Positions 18,139 to 27,355 of a stretch of DNA of 34,252 bases are shown one piece after another. The notes under the pieces are model-generated. The model worked only from the letters and a program-made list of their open reading frames with translations, searched no databases and was not told the origin of the DNA. Every line of letters begins with the position of its first letter. Position 1 is the stretch's first letter. This DNA is from Candidatus Aminicenantota bacterium (GTDB lineage Bacteria > Acidobacteriota > Aminicenantia > Aminicenantales > Aminicenantaceae): assembly GCA_030669305.1 (NCBI GenBank), contig DAOVDU010000014.1:1-34252 (forward strand), read 5' to 3'. A program made the position numbers and the translations under genes.

Positions 18139-19488
18139 TTATTCGTCGGGATCAAGTATGAAATTCTCTTTCATTAGAAGTTGTACTTCGTCTCGAGCTT
18201 TTTTTATGATTGCTTCAGCCTGTCTGAATCTTTCTTCTGCAGAAGCTTTGATCCTTGCAACTCCCTGCTCTATCCCCTTAGACCCGACAGCAACAGCTTC
18301 TCTCGGAAAAACTTCCCACTGATCCATGTTTGGAATGATGTAATCTTCATTAATTCCGTGATCCTCGGCAACTTTTGCAAGCTCTTTTGCTGCTTCTATA
18401 CACATCTCATCAGTGATTTTAGTAGCTCTTATGTCCAGTGCGCCTCTAAATATTCCTGGAAATCCTAGTGAATTATTGACCTGGTTGGGGAAATCTGAAC
18501 GTCCTGTGGCAATGATTCTTGCTCCTGCTTCTTTTGCTTCCCAAGGCCATATTTCTGGGATAGGGTTGGCTGAGGCAAATATAATAGAATCTTCAGCCAT
18601 CCTCTCTACCCATTCTTTCTTGATGATACCTGGACCAGGCTTAGAAGCAGAGAGTACAACATCAGCACCTTCCATAGCATCTTTAATATCTCCCGTTATT
18701 CCTTTGGGATTTGTTGTCTCACAGAGATGCCATTTCTGTTTGTATTTTGTCATTAAAGTTTCTCGGTCTCCTCTATCTCTATGAAGTATTCCTTTTGAAT
18801 CAACAGCAATGATGTTTTCAGGCTTTACACCTGCAGTAATGATGAGACGTGAGATAGCAATATTAGCAGCTCCAGCCCCGATTAGAGCAACTCGAATATT
18901 TTCCATATTCTTGTTCACTATCTTCACAGCATTGAGAAGTCCGGCAACTGTCACACATGCTGTTCCTTGCTGATCATCATGCCAAACAGGAATCTCCATT
19001 TCCTTTCTTAAAGTATCTAAAATATGAAAGCATTTGGGATGGGAAATGTCTTCGAGATTGATTCCTCCAAATGTAGGCTGGAGCCATTTTACGGCTTGAA
19101 TAATCTCTTCTGGATCTTTGGTATCAAGGCATAAAGGGAAAGCGTCGACTCCGCCAAGGTATTTGTAGAGAAGTGCTTTTCCTTCCATTACTGGTAAGCC
19201 TGCTTCTGGGCCTATGTCGCCGAGTCCCAACACTCTAGATCCATCTGAAATGACAGCTACAAAATTCCATTTGTTAGTCATCTCATATGCTTTTTCCTTA
19301 TCCGCGTAGATCTCTTTACAGGGATCGGCAACGCCAGGCGTATACCAGACGGCAAAATCATTAAAGTCCCTAATACGGCATTTTGGTATGACTTCAATTT
19401 TTCCTCGATAAAAAGGGTGAAGACGCATAGCATCTTTGGAGGGTTGTTCAGCTTTGGCTAACAACTCTTCCACTGTAAGTTTTTTCAT
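18139..19488 (-). CDS. NAD(P)-dependent malic enzyme (oxaloacetate-decarboxylating)
   Basis: AVWYTPGVADPC; VAVISDGSRVLGLGDIGPEAGLPVMEGK; NLEDISHPKCF; WHDDQQGTACVTVAGLLNA; VALIGAGAANIAI. Confidence 0.95.
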   Translation of the reverse strand: MKKLTVEELLAKAEQPSKDAMRLHPFYRGKIEVIPKCRIRDFNDFAVWYTPGVADPCKEIYADKEKAYEMTNKWNFVAVISDGSRVLGLGDIGPEAGLPVMEGKALLYKYLGGVDAFPLCLDTKDPEEIIQAVKWLQPTFGGINLEDISHPKCFHILDTLRKEMEIPVWHDDQQGTACVTVAGLLNAVKIVNKNMENIRVALIGAGAANIAISRLIITAGVKPENIIAVDSKGILHRDRGDRETLMTKYKQKWHLCETTNPKGITGDIKDAMEGADVVLSASKPGPGIIKKEWVERMAEDSIIFASANPIPEIWPWEAKEAGARIIATGRSDFPNQVNNSLGFPGIFRGALDIRATKITDEMCIEAAKELAKVAEDHGINEDYIIPNMDQWEVFPREAVAVGSKGIEQGVARIKASAEERFRQAEAIIKKARDEVQLLMKENFILDPDE

Positions 19489-19695
19489 TTAAGGCCTCCT
19501 TTAATAAGCGTCATTCCGAATAATCTGAAATGCAGCTATTATTATAAATATTATTATTACTGTTATTATTGTATTTGAGAAAAGTATTTTATTATATTCC
19601 TCCTATTTTTTAAGTCAAGTTGATTAACCGAGCTACTTCATATCAGATTAATTATCTCATCACCATTTATAAAAGAGGAAGATAAATAGAGGAAC

Positions 19696-20796
19696 TTATC
19701 TATGTAAAAAACACCTTTCACTGTCTGTCTCATCGGGCTTTTTGGTCGCAATCATGGCAAGATTATACTCATCGGCTTTATCTATAACTTCCTGGTCTCT
19801 GATCGATCCAAGCGGGTATATTATGGCTGTTATTTCATTCTTAGCTGCAAGCTCAACAACATCAGTAAATGGCATAAAAGCATCAGAAGCCATGACGCAC
19901 CCTTCAGGTCCATACCCTCGCCTTGAATATCTAATGGCATTTTCTGCTGCATCTATTCGACTTCTCTGCCCTGAGCCAACTCCATGAATCTTGTCTTTCA
20001 TACCGATGACTATTGCGTTAGATCGCGTAAAGCAAGAAACATTCCAGTTGAAAATGGCAGCTTCTATCTCTCCAGGCGATGCCTTTCTTTTGGAAACAAT
20101 ATCCACTGACTCAGGAGAAATGATCCTTGAATCAAACCTTTGTTGAATCAAAAGCCCACCAGCAACTCTTTTAAATTCCAACCCGTTATCTACAGCAGCG
20201 ATGTCGAGAAATGTTCCCATTTTTACAACTCTCAAAGGTTTTCTCGATACTAAAACTTTAAGAGCTTCGGCAGTGAAATCAGGGGCATAGACGACTTCAA
20301 TGTTTTTCATTTTTTCTACTATAAGCATGGCTAGTTTCTCGTTTATTATGTAGTTAAACACATCAACACTACCAAAATTTGATAGAGAGTCGCATCCCCA
20401 TGCTTTTTCAAAAACTTCTAACGGCTCACTTCCCATAGCAACGCCGCTAGGCATTTCATGTTTAATGATGGCACAAATACGCTTGTTTTTATAAATTTCC
20501 GATAGTTTTTTAACAAGCCTCTGTCCTAAATCCATATCCCCCAAATTTATATAACTCAATCCCTTTGTTCCTTCCAGAATAACTTCCAACGTAGCCATGT
20601 TAGGACCAGAAGCCCCTTGTTCCTGGTAAAAAGCAGCAGGATAACCGGGGTTTTCTCCATACCTCATGGATAGTTTTTTCTTAAACTTAAGGCCCCCAAA
20701 ATTAAGTGTTTTAGGGAATTCTTCCTTTACCTTAGTTCGATACTGTAGACGTGCTATTTTTCCGGTTTTTTCCAATTTAATCTTTTCCCCTTTCAT
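19696..20796 (-). CDS. Stand-alone AICAR formyltransferase domain (PurH C-terminal-type), no IMP cyclohydrolase domain
   Basis: MRYGENPGYPAAFYQ; CAIIKHEMPSGVAMG; SVDVFNYIINEKLAMLI; SRIDAAENAIRYSRRGYGPEGCVMASDAFMPFTDVVELAAK; AIIYPLGSIRDQEVIDKADEYNLAMIAT. Confidence 0.9.
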   Translation of the reverse strand: MKGEKIKLEKTGKIARLQYRTKVKEEFPKTLNFGGLKFKKKLSMRYGENPGYPAAFYQEQGASGPNMATLEVILEGTKGLSYINLGDMDLGQRLVKKLSEIYKNKRICAIIKHEMPSGVAMGSEPLEVFEKAWGCDSLSNFGSVDVFNYIINEKLAMLIVEKMKNIEVVYAPDFTAEALKVLVSRKPLRVVKMGTFLDIAAVDNGLEFKRVAGGLLIQQRFDSRIISPESVDIVSKRKASPGEIEAAIFNWNVSCFTRSNAIVIGMKDKIHGVGSGQRSRIDAAENAIRYSRRGYGPEGCVMASDAFMPFTDVVELAAKNEITAIIYPLGSIRDQEVIDKADEYNLAMIATKKPDETDSERCFLHR

Positions 20797-21520
20797 ACCT
20801 GTTTATTATAGAAACATTATATTGACCTGATTCCAAATTTTTAAAAAAAACACAGGCAACTCCCACTCGAAAATCTTTTTCCTTTTTTACAGGCTTAAGA
20901 GCTTTGTATACCTCTTCTGCCATATCCGCTGCCGTTTTTTTTTCGATTTCAACACTGACAGGTTCTCCAAAGAAAGATGGCAAAGGATCCTTATTTTCTC
21001 CTGTATATGTGGCAATCATCTTTCCTTGGCCAGCTTTTAATGAAAATTCAAATATAGTTTTTTCTGAGGAGCTGTCAGACGTTCTTTTTATCAGACTAAA
21101 AGCAGCTCTTTTTTGAGAAAGAACACAACCGCTTATCCTTGGAGTATAAGTTGGAGCATCAGGCTCAAAGCTCCATTTCTGAAGAGCCAGAGCCAGAATT
21201 TCCGCAGTGTTCTGGCTCTGTTCTAAATATGTTTTTATATCCTTTGTTTGTTTTCCATTGCTGACGGCAATCCCCTGTGAGAGGATGAAAATTGCTGGAT
21301 AGATAAGCAAGTCAATATTTCCCTTTTTTAGGATTTCCTCATCCGTAGGCTTAACCCAAATTGTGTTCCTATCATAATCTAGTTTTCTTGCCTGGCTCGA
21401 AGGAGATCTTCCTGTAATAACATAAATAACCACTGTGTTTTCTCCAGAGTTGTCTTGTCCTATGATTATTACTCGCCCAGGATATTCTTTAGAAGAAAGA
21501 TTTTTTAGACCTTTTGACAT
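20777..21520 (-). CDS. PurO-like (archaeal-type) IMP cyclohydrolase family protein
   Basis: YPGRVIIIGQDNSGENTVVIYVITGRSPSSQAR...LLIYPAIFILSQGIAVSNGKQTKDI...EPDAPTYTPRISG; overlaps the AICARFT gene by 20 bp. Confidence 0.8.
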   Translation of the reverse strand: MSKGLKNLSSKEYPGRVIIIGQDNSGENTVVIYVITGRSPSSQARKLDYDRNTIWVKPTDEEILKKGNIDLLIYPAIFILSQGIAVSNGKQTKDIKTYLEQSQNTAEILALALQKWSFEPDAPTYTPRISGCVLSQKRAAFSLIKRTSDSSSEKTIFEFSLKAGQGKMIATYTGENKDPLPSFFGEPVSVEIEKKTAADMAEEVYKALKPVKKEKDFRVGVACVFFKNLESGQYNVSIINRYERGKD

Positions 21521-21606
21521 CTATTCTCCATCTAGACAGATGAAATATTTTTTGATCTTTTAATCTATTTTTATAAGGGGATAATATAATAGAAAAATAA
21601 AAAGTT

Positions 21607-21634
21607 CAAATAACAAATGAATTCTAAATCCCAA
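21607..21634. repeat. Copy 1 of dispersed intergenic motif CAAATAACAA..TTCTAAAT.CCAA
   Basis: CAAATAACAAATGAATTCTAAATCCCAA; compare 24372-24396. Confidence 0.5.
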
Positions 21635-21710
21635 TTTTTATTTTATACTTTGGATTTTTTTTAAAACTATGAGAAAATAAGTTTTATTTGAAGGTAATAA
21701 TGAGGTTATT

Positions 21711-22424
21711 ATGGAAAAAGCATATGAAAATTTAGAATTTTTAAACTCTGATAATGCTCGAGCCATAAGGATTTTGAGTGAGTATCTCGAACCCCTGACA
21801 AGGTTGAACAAATCCAAAGTTAACAATACTGTGCTTTTTTTTGGATCTTCTAAGATTGGTCCAAATGCTAAAGATTCTCTTCTTGCAAAATATTATTGGG
21901 AGGCAGAAGAACTCGCCTTTGACCTTGTGAAGTGGGCTATTAAACTAAAACCTAAAGGCAAAAATTTTGTCATCTGCACAGGCGGTGGGCCTGGTTTAAT
22001 GGAAGCAGCAAACCGGGGAGCCTCTAGGGCAGGAGGAAAATCTATTGGTATGAACATTTCTCTTTCTCATGAACAGCCCCCAAATCCTTATATATCTCCT
22101 GAACTCTGTTTCATGTTTAATTATTTTTTCATGCGCAAATTCTGGCTAATGTACCAAGCCAAAGCTATAGTTGCTTTTCCTGGCGGTTTTGGAACTTTAG
22201 ATGAAGTTCTTGAGCTTCTGACTTTGATCCAAACAGGAAAAATTCCTAAAAATCATATTACCATTCTTCTTTATGGAAAAGAATATTGGCAAGAGATCAT
22301 TAATTTTGAAGCTCTTGTAAAATACAAGACAATTGCCCCTGAAGATCTTAAACTCTTTTCCTACTGCTCCGATCCAAAAGAAGCCTTGTCCTTCTTAAAA
22401 GAAAAGCTTTTAAAATGTCTCTGA
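21711..22424 (+). CDS. LOG family protein (lysine-decarboxylase-like fold, PGGxGTxxE)
   Basis: VLFFGSSKIGPNAKDS; VICTGGGPGLMEAANRGA; IVAFPGGFGTLDEVLELLTLIQTGK. Confidence 0.93.
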   Translation: MEKAYENLEFLNSDNARAIRILSEYLEPLTRLNKSKVNNTVLFFGSSKIGPNAKDSLLAKYYWEAEELAFDLVKWAIKLKPKGKNFVICTGGGPGLMEAANRGASRAGGKSIGMNISLSHEQPPNPYISPELCFMFNYFFMRKFWLMYQAKAIVAFPGGFGTLDEVLELLTLIQTGKIPKNHITILLYGKEYWQEIINFEALVKYKTIAPEDLKLFSYCSDPKEALSFLKEKLLKCL

Positions 22425-22438
22425 TAAACAAATATAAA

Positions 22439-22469
22439 GTTGTCAGTTATTCAGTTAGTCTGTTATTCT
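22439..22469. repeat. GTTARTCN octamer tract, 3 units plus a partial
   Basis: GTTGTCA GTTATTCA GTTAGTCT GTTATTCT, between codirectional genes. Confidence 0.75.
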
Positions 22470-22511
22470 GTTTCTTTATAATAAATAAAATGTAATATTT
22501 TAGAATTTCCT

Positions 22512-23135
22512 ATGAGAATCAGAAGAATATTTTTTGTTTTCGTATTAATTATATTCCTTTCCTCATGTGCCCGAATGAAGTATGCTCCTTCAGGAAATAT
22601 TCAAACAGGCTTGGCCTCTTGGTATGGCCAAGACTTTCATGGGAAAATTACTTCAAGCAAAGAAATATATAATATGTATGATATGACTGCGGCCCACAGG
22701 ATTCTTCCTTTTGGGACTTATGTCATGGTTACGAACCTGGATAATGGAAAGTCTGTCTTTGTCCGTATTAATGACCGAGGCCCTTTTATAAAAGGAAGAA
22801 TTATTGATCTTTCCTATGCGGCCGCGAAGGTTATAGGTATGGTAGGGCCAGGAGTTGTTCCAGTAAAGATTGAGGTTCTTAAGGATATCTCACCAAAAAA
22901 ATCATCACAAAAGTTTTCTGTTCAGGTGGGTGCGTTTATCTTTAAAGAAAACGCAGTAGAACTCAAGAAAAAACTCCAGAAGGACTACAGGAATGTGTAT
23001 ATCTCAGTCTTTAACACCTCTCATCAGAAATATTACAGGGTTAGAATCAAGGTCAAGAATTCAGAATCAGCCAGAAGAACAGCCTTGAAACTCTCCAAAG
23101 ATGGCTATACTGCTCTAATATTGGAAGAACAATAA
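22512..23135 (+). CDS. rlpA: Septal ring lytic transglycosylase RlpA-like lipoprotein with SPOR domain
   Basis: Lipobox [67 protein letters not shown]-terminal [19 protein letters not shown] domain. Confidence 0.94.
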   Translation: MRIRRIFFVFVLIIFLSSCARMKYAPSGNIQTGLASWYGQDFHGKITSSKEIYNMYDMTAAHRILPFGTYVMVTNLDNGKSVFVRINDRGPFIKGRIIDLSYAAAKVIGMVGPGVVPVKIEVLKDISPKKSSQKFSVQVGAFIFKENAVELKKKLQKDYRNVYISVFNTSHQKYYRVRIKVKNSESARRTALKLSKDGYTALILEEQ

Positions 23136-23208
23136 TTCTAAACCTTTCTGAGTTGTAAATTGACAATTGTCCGGGTGTTTAGTATAAATCCTTTTCTTTC
23201 TATACAAA

Positions 23209-24378
23209 ATGAAAAAAAGGGTCCTTTTTTCCGCATCTTTTTTCCATGGCCTAAATGATGCTGCAGCAGTTACTGTCCCAATGATTTTTCCCCTTCTGTA
23301 CAGCCAGCAATTTATCATTAAAAAATACTCTCATATCGGTATTTTATCCACTTTAGGTCTTCTTATCACTTTTATTTTTCAGATTGTACTTGCAAACTAT
23401 GCACATAGATTTGAATACAAGCATATCCTTTTTTTTAGTGTGGCAGGAATATCATCCTCTCTTCTGCTAATCTCATTCTCTTCGACTTTCGCATCTCTCC
23501 TTTTCTTTTATCTGGTAATGAGAGTGTTTATAAGTTTCTACCATCCGATTGGAATCGCTATGGTTTCGAAAACTCATCCTGACAGGGGCCTTGATTTTGC
23601 TATGGGTATCCAAAGTGGCTCAGGAAATTTAGGAGTTTTTGCTGCATTTATTTCTGTAGGCTTCCTTGCTCAAAGATTTGGCTGGGAGACTCCTTTATAT
23701 ATTTGGGCATTGGTCAGTTTTTTACTTGGGGTAGTCAGCTCTTTATCCGTCAGAAAAATTTCTACTAAAGAAGAAAGAATAAATACGCCTGTTTTTTCCT
23801 CCTGGGTAAATACAATAAAAGAAATGAAAAAATACATTCCTGGCTTTGTTTTTGGGGGAGCTTGTTGGGGGACAACTGTCTATTATGCCCCTTCCCTTCT
23901 GAATCATAAGTTTAATGTCCCATTGGGCAAAACAGGAATTTATTTGGCTTTCTGGATTGGAATCGGTACAGTAATGACTTATCTATTTGGTTGTCTAAGC
24001 CGGAGTTTTGGCCGATGGAGAATTTCTATTGCTAGCTTTATCGGGTCTTCTCTTTTTCTTTTTCTGTTAGGAATTAGCTCCGTGAACTCACTCGCTCTTT
24101 TGAGCCTTTTCTTTTTTGGAGCTTTTCTTTTTCTGATTTTTCCGGCTTTTCAGTCCTCTGTGGGAAATTTAGTGTCGTCAGATAGTCAAACACTGGCATT
24201 CAGCGTTGTTGCCAACGTTCAAATGCTTTCAGGATCGATCGTAGTTCTTATCTCAGGATTTCTATCTGATAAATTTGGCATAAATTCTCCCTTTCTTCTT
24301 CTTGCAACAATGGGAACGATCATTTCGGTTTATTACCTGATTAAGCCCCCATCCATTAAAACTCAAAATTCCAAATAA
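23209..24378 (+). CDS. Major facilitator superfamily transporter (fosmidomycin-resistance-like)
   Basis: About 12 hydrophobic segments; FFHGLNDAAAVTVPMIFPLL; YHPIGIAMVSKTHPDRGLDFAMGIQSGSGNLGVFAA. Confidence 0.85.
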   Translation: MKKRVLFSASFFHGLNDAAAVTVPMIFPLLYSQQFIIKKYSHIGILSTLGLLITFIFQIVLANYAHRFEYKHILFFSVAGISSSLLLISFSSTFASLLFFYLVMRVFISFYHPIGIAMVSKTHPDRGLDFAMGIQSGSGNLGVFAAFISVGFLAQRFGWETPLYIWALVSFLLGVVSSLSVRKISTKEERINTPVFSSWVNTIKEMKKYIPGFVFGGACWGTTVYYAPSLLNHKFNVPLGKTGIYLAFWIGIGTVMTYLFGCLSRSFGRWRISIASFIGSSLFLFLLGISSVNSLALLSLFFFGAFLFLIFPAFQSSVGNLVSSDSQTLAFSVVANVQMLSGSIVVLISGFLSDKFGINSPFLLLATMGTIISVYYLIKPPSIKTQNSK

Positions 24379-24396
24379 CAATTTCTAAATACCAAA
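24372..24396. repeat. Copy 2 of dispersed intergenic motif CAAATAACAA..TTCTAAAT.CCAA, overlapping the MFS stop codon
   Basis: CAAATAACAATTTCTAAATACCAAA; compare 21607-21634. Confidence 0.5.
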
Positions 24397-24503
24397 CAGG
24401 ATTGGAATTAGCTCAAAACTCAGATCTTAAACTTTTAGCCTTAAATAAATCCAAATATATATTGCCTGTTTTGCATTTATAGCTTAATATTCGGCTTTAA
24501 CCA

Positions 24504-25196
24504 ATGAAAAAACGTATTAAGAAAATATTTTCTGAAGTTGCAGATACTTACGAATGTGTAAATCATGTATTGACATTTGGCTTGGATATTATCTGGCGAA
24601 AAAAGGCAGCACGAGAAGGAATCAAGTCAGGGGGCACTTACTGGCTGGACGTCTGCAGCGGTACTGGAGAAATGGCCCGAAGCCTTTCGCTTCAAGCAGG
24701 TAAGAATGTGAAAATCGTTTCAGTTGACTTTTGTTATCCTATGATAGCAAAGGCACTGGCAAAGAAGAACATTTCAAAGTTTTATTGCAACATTGCAGAG
24801 GCTAATTTTTTACCTTTCCTTAACGATACTTTCGACCTTGTAATTATCTCCTTTGCTACTCGAAACATAAACACGGAGAAAAAAGCGCTTGATTCTCATC
24901 TTAAAGAGTTTTGCCGGGTCCTTAAGCCAGGAGGTCGCTTCATAAATCTTGAGACAAGTCAGCCTTCTGTGAAAATTATTCAAAAAATTTTTCATTTCTA
25001 TATAAAATTATCTGTAAGGCCTATAGGATTTCTTTTATCAAGGTCTAAAATTGGATATAGCTATCTTTCTCATACAATACCGCGGTTTTATTCTCCTGAA
25101 AAATTTACCTCAATACTGCATCAAGCAGGATTTAATCTAGTTAGTTTCCGCCCGCTCTTTTTTGGTGTTGCTGCTATCCATACTGCCATAAAATAA
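24504..25196 (+). CDS. UbiE/MenG-type demethylmenaquinone/ubiquinone methyltransferase
   Basis: VNHVLTFGLDIIWRKKAA; WLDVCSGTGEMARSL; FATRNINTEKKALDSHLKEFCRVLKPGGRFINLETSQP; GYSYLSHTIPRFYSPEKF. Confidence 0.92.
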   Translation: MKKRIKKIFSEVADTYECVNHVLTFGLDIIWRKKAAREGIKSGGTYWLDVCSGTGEMARSLSLQAGKNVKIVSVDFCYPMIAKALAKKNISKFYCNIAEANFLPFLNDTFDLVIISFATRNINTEKKALDSHLKEFCRVLKPGGRFINLETSQPSVKIIQKIFHFYIKLSVRPIGFLLSRSKIGYSYLSHTIPRFYSPEKFTSILHQAGFNLVSFRPLFFGVAAIHTAIK

Positions 25197-25273
25197 ACAA
25201 CTCAAAACAACTTGCACTATTCGGTCTGTTCTATCAGTTCCATAAATCTATACAATATTAATTTTAAAAACAA

Positions 25274-25347
25274 GTTTCATGTTTAAGGTTTCATGTTTAA
25301 GGTTTAAGGGCATATCACTTTAAACATTAAACCTTCAACTTTAAACA
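25274..25347. repeat. Heptamer tract with inverted arms: (GTTTMAK)5 - spacer - reverse units
   Basis: GTTTCAT GTTTAAG GTTTCAT GTTTAAG GTTTAAG, then CTTTAAAC ATTAAAC CTTCAAC TTTAAAC. Confidence 0.8.
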
Positions 25348-25425
25348 AATTATTAGTTTTGAGCTCTATACTAATCTCGCATTTTATTCGAGTATTGTAT
25401 AAAATATAGAACTAAATAGAAAAAA

Positions 25426-26403
25426 ATGACTCTGTATAAAACCGCTGTAAAAATACTGAAAGCAACCCTCGGCATTCAATCTAACAAAAAAGAGCTGCTT
25501 CCACGTCTACCATTCAAGGTGGAAGTAAAGTCTCTCCTTACAGATTTTAAAAGTGTTGAAAAAATATCATACAGCACTAATCTGGACGGATATCTAACAG
25601 TTAAAGAAGCTCGAAAAAATCCTTCTTTTGAATTTTCAGGTGAAAAAGCAATATTTAAAGGATCGTTTCTTAAGCTTACACGAGAAGCATCGGACTTAAG
25701 ATTTGCCTTATGGGGAAACCAGGGCTTCTTATACAGATTCGCTCTTTATCTTCTGGAAAAAAAGCACAATATTTATAGCTTCCATGCCTGTGCACTCTAC
25801 AACGAGAAGAAAAATGCACTCTATTTGATAATAGGAGGCGCTGGGAGCGGTAAGACTGTATATTTGCTGGGCGGTTTGGCAAAGGGGCTTAAACTTTTTT
25901 CAACTGAAACCGTTCACTTCAGAATCGATAACAGCGATATATCTTGGTTTATGGGTTCTCTTATTGACAATGTGCGATTTGGAACGCTTTTATTCGACTT
26001 TCCTCAGTTCCTGCCCGATGTCGAGACCCCAAAACTGGATAAAGTGTGGCTGGAGAAAATCGCGCTTGATTTATCTTTATATAAAGCTAAATTTGAGGAA
26101 ATCAAAAATCTCCAATCAGTATATATATTATTCCCGAGGATTGAACAGGGATATAAAGGTTTTCTTTTAAACTCTATAGGGGATAAAAGAGAAGCTGCAA
26201 AAGCCCTTTTTGATAATATATCCCAGAAATTGACAGAGACTGTTATCCTCTATGATAAAATCCCTGTTCCAGGATTCCATGAGACAGAAATGGCTCTCCA
26301 ACGGCTGAAAAATGTCAATCGGCTTGTCCAACACAATTCAATTACTCAGATAGCCAGTATTCTCTCTAACCCGAACGACTGCTGGGGAGATATTTTGAAA
26401 TAA
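25426..26403 (+). CDS. HPr-kinase/PEPCK-like P-loop protein of unknown function
   Basis: YSFHACALYNEKKNALYLIIGGAGSGKTVYLLGGLAKGLKLFSTETVHFRID resembles the HPrK-type Walker A context. Confidence 0.65.
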   Translation: MTLYKTAVKILKATLGIQSNKKELLPRLPFKVEVKSLLTDFKSVEKISYSTNLDGYLTVKEARKNPSFEFSGEKAIFKGSFLKLTREASDLRFALWGNQGFLYRFALYLLEKKHNIYSFHACALYNEKKNALYLIIGGAGSGKTVYLLGGLAKGLKLFSTETVHFRIDNSDISWFMGSLIDNVRFGTLLFDFPQFLPDVETPKLDKVWLEKIALDLSLYKAKFEEIKNLQSVYILFPRIEQGYKGFLLNSIGDKREAAKALFDNISQKLTETVILYDKIPVPGFHETEMALQRLKNVNRLVQHNSITQIASILSNPNDCWGDILK

Positions 26404-26422
26404 TTCAGAAAGGAGAAATAAG

Positions 26423-27226
26423 ATGCGCAAAGCTTGGGAAGGCGTCATTGAAATGCCTGTGGGAGGAAGATCGGTAAAACCAAGAAATACAGGTTTAACT
26501 ATGGTTATCGATAAAGGTATGGGGATTCACCGCCTAGAAGATTTGATTCATACTGCAGGGGAATATATTGATAGTATAAAGCTAGCCTTTGGTACATCTG
26601 CTTTTAACGATGAAGAATTTTTGAAGAAAAAAAATGCTATGATTACATTTGCTAATATCGATGTCATGCCAGGTGGAACCTTTCTTGAAGTTGCCGTCTG
26701 GTATAGAGTATTAGACGAATATTTAGCGAGAGCTAAAGAGCTAGGGTTCTCAGCTATTGAGATATCAGATGGTACGATTGAAATGGACCTTTCAACCAGA
26801 ATAGAAGCCATAAAAAAGGCACTGGATATGGGTTTTAAAGTGATTACTGAAGTTGGGAAAAAAGACCCTAAAGAAATTTTGCCGATTTCCCTTGTTCATA
26901 AATTGATCAGGGAAGACATGAAAAACGGAGCATCCAAGGTGATTATTGAGGCTCGAGAGGCAGGAAAAGGGGTTGGCATTTTTGATCAGGAAGGCAAAAC
27001 TAGGCATGATGAAGTGGACAATATTATTGCCGGAGTTGATGATGTTAATTGTTTAATCTGGGAGGCCCCAATAAAAAATCAACAGCAGGAATTAATCATC
27101 CGCTGGGGGCCTAACGTTAACATGGGTAATATTCCACCGGATGAAATTTTGGCCCTGGAAGCTCTCAGACGGGGAATAAGAGGAGATACCTTGAAACGAG
27201 CTTATCTTGCGGATAAAAATAGTTAG
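26423..27226 (+). CDS. comA: Phosphosulfolactate synthase (ComA family)
   Basis: RNTGLTMVIDKGMG; IDSIKLAFGTSAF; MPGGTFLEVAVW; AIEISDGTIEM; VITEVGKKDP; KVIIEAREAGKGVGIFD; LIWEAPIKNQQQELIIRWGPNVNMGNIPPDEILALEALRRGIRGDT. Confidence 0.92.
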   Translation: MRKAWEGVIEMPVGGRSVKPRNTGLTMVIDKGMGIHRLEDLIHTAGEYIDSIKLAFGTSAFNDEEFLKKKNAMITFANIDVMPGGTFLEVAVWYRVLDEYLARAKELGFSAIEISDGTIEMDLSTRIEAIKKALDMGFKVITEVGKKDPKEILPISLVHKLIREDMKNGASKVIIEAREAGKGVGIFDQEGKTRHDEVDNIIAGVDDVNCLIWEAPIKNQQQELIIRWGPNVNMGNIPPDEILALEALRRGIRGDTLKRAYLADKNS

Positions 27227-27355
27227 TCAGTTAGTCTTTTAATCTGTTAGTCAGTTAATCTGTTAGTCGGTTAATCTGTTAATAAGAAAATCATCATATT
27301 TAAGATAAATTAAACTGACTAACGGAATAACAGACTAACAGACTAACCGACTAGT
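27222..27355. repeat. GTTARTCN octamers as inverted arms between convergent genes; units contain both flanking stop codons
   Basis: Forward arm 27222-27285 (8 units), reverse NGAYTAAC arm 27316-27355 (about 5 units). Confidence 0.92.

Noticed and set aside
19536-19572. TTA/ATT-rich trinucleotide-like tract upstream of the malic enzyme gene
   Set aside because: Irregular and explainable as AT-rich promoter sequence; not clearly part of the 7-9 bp array set.
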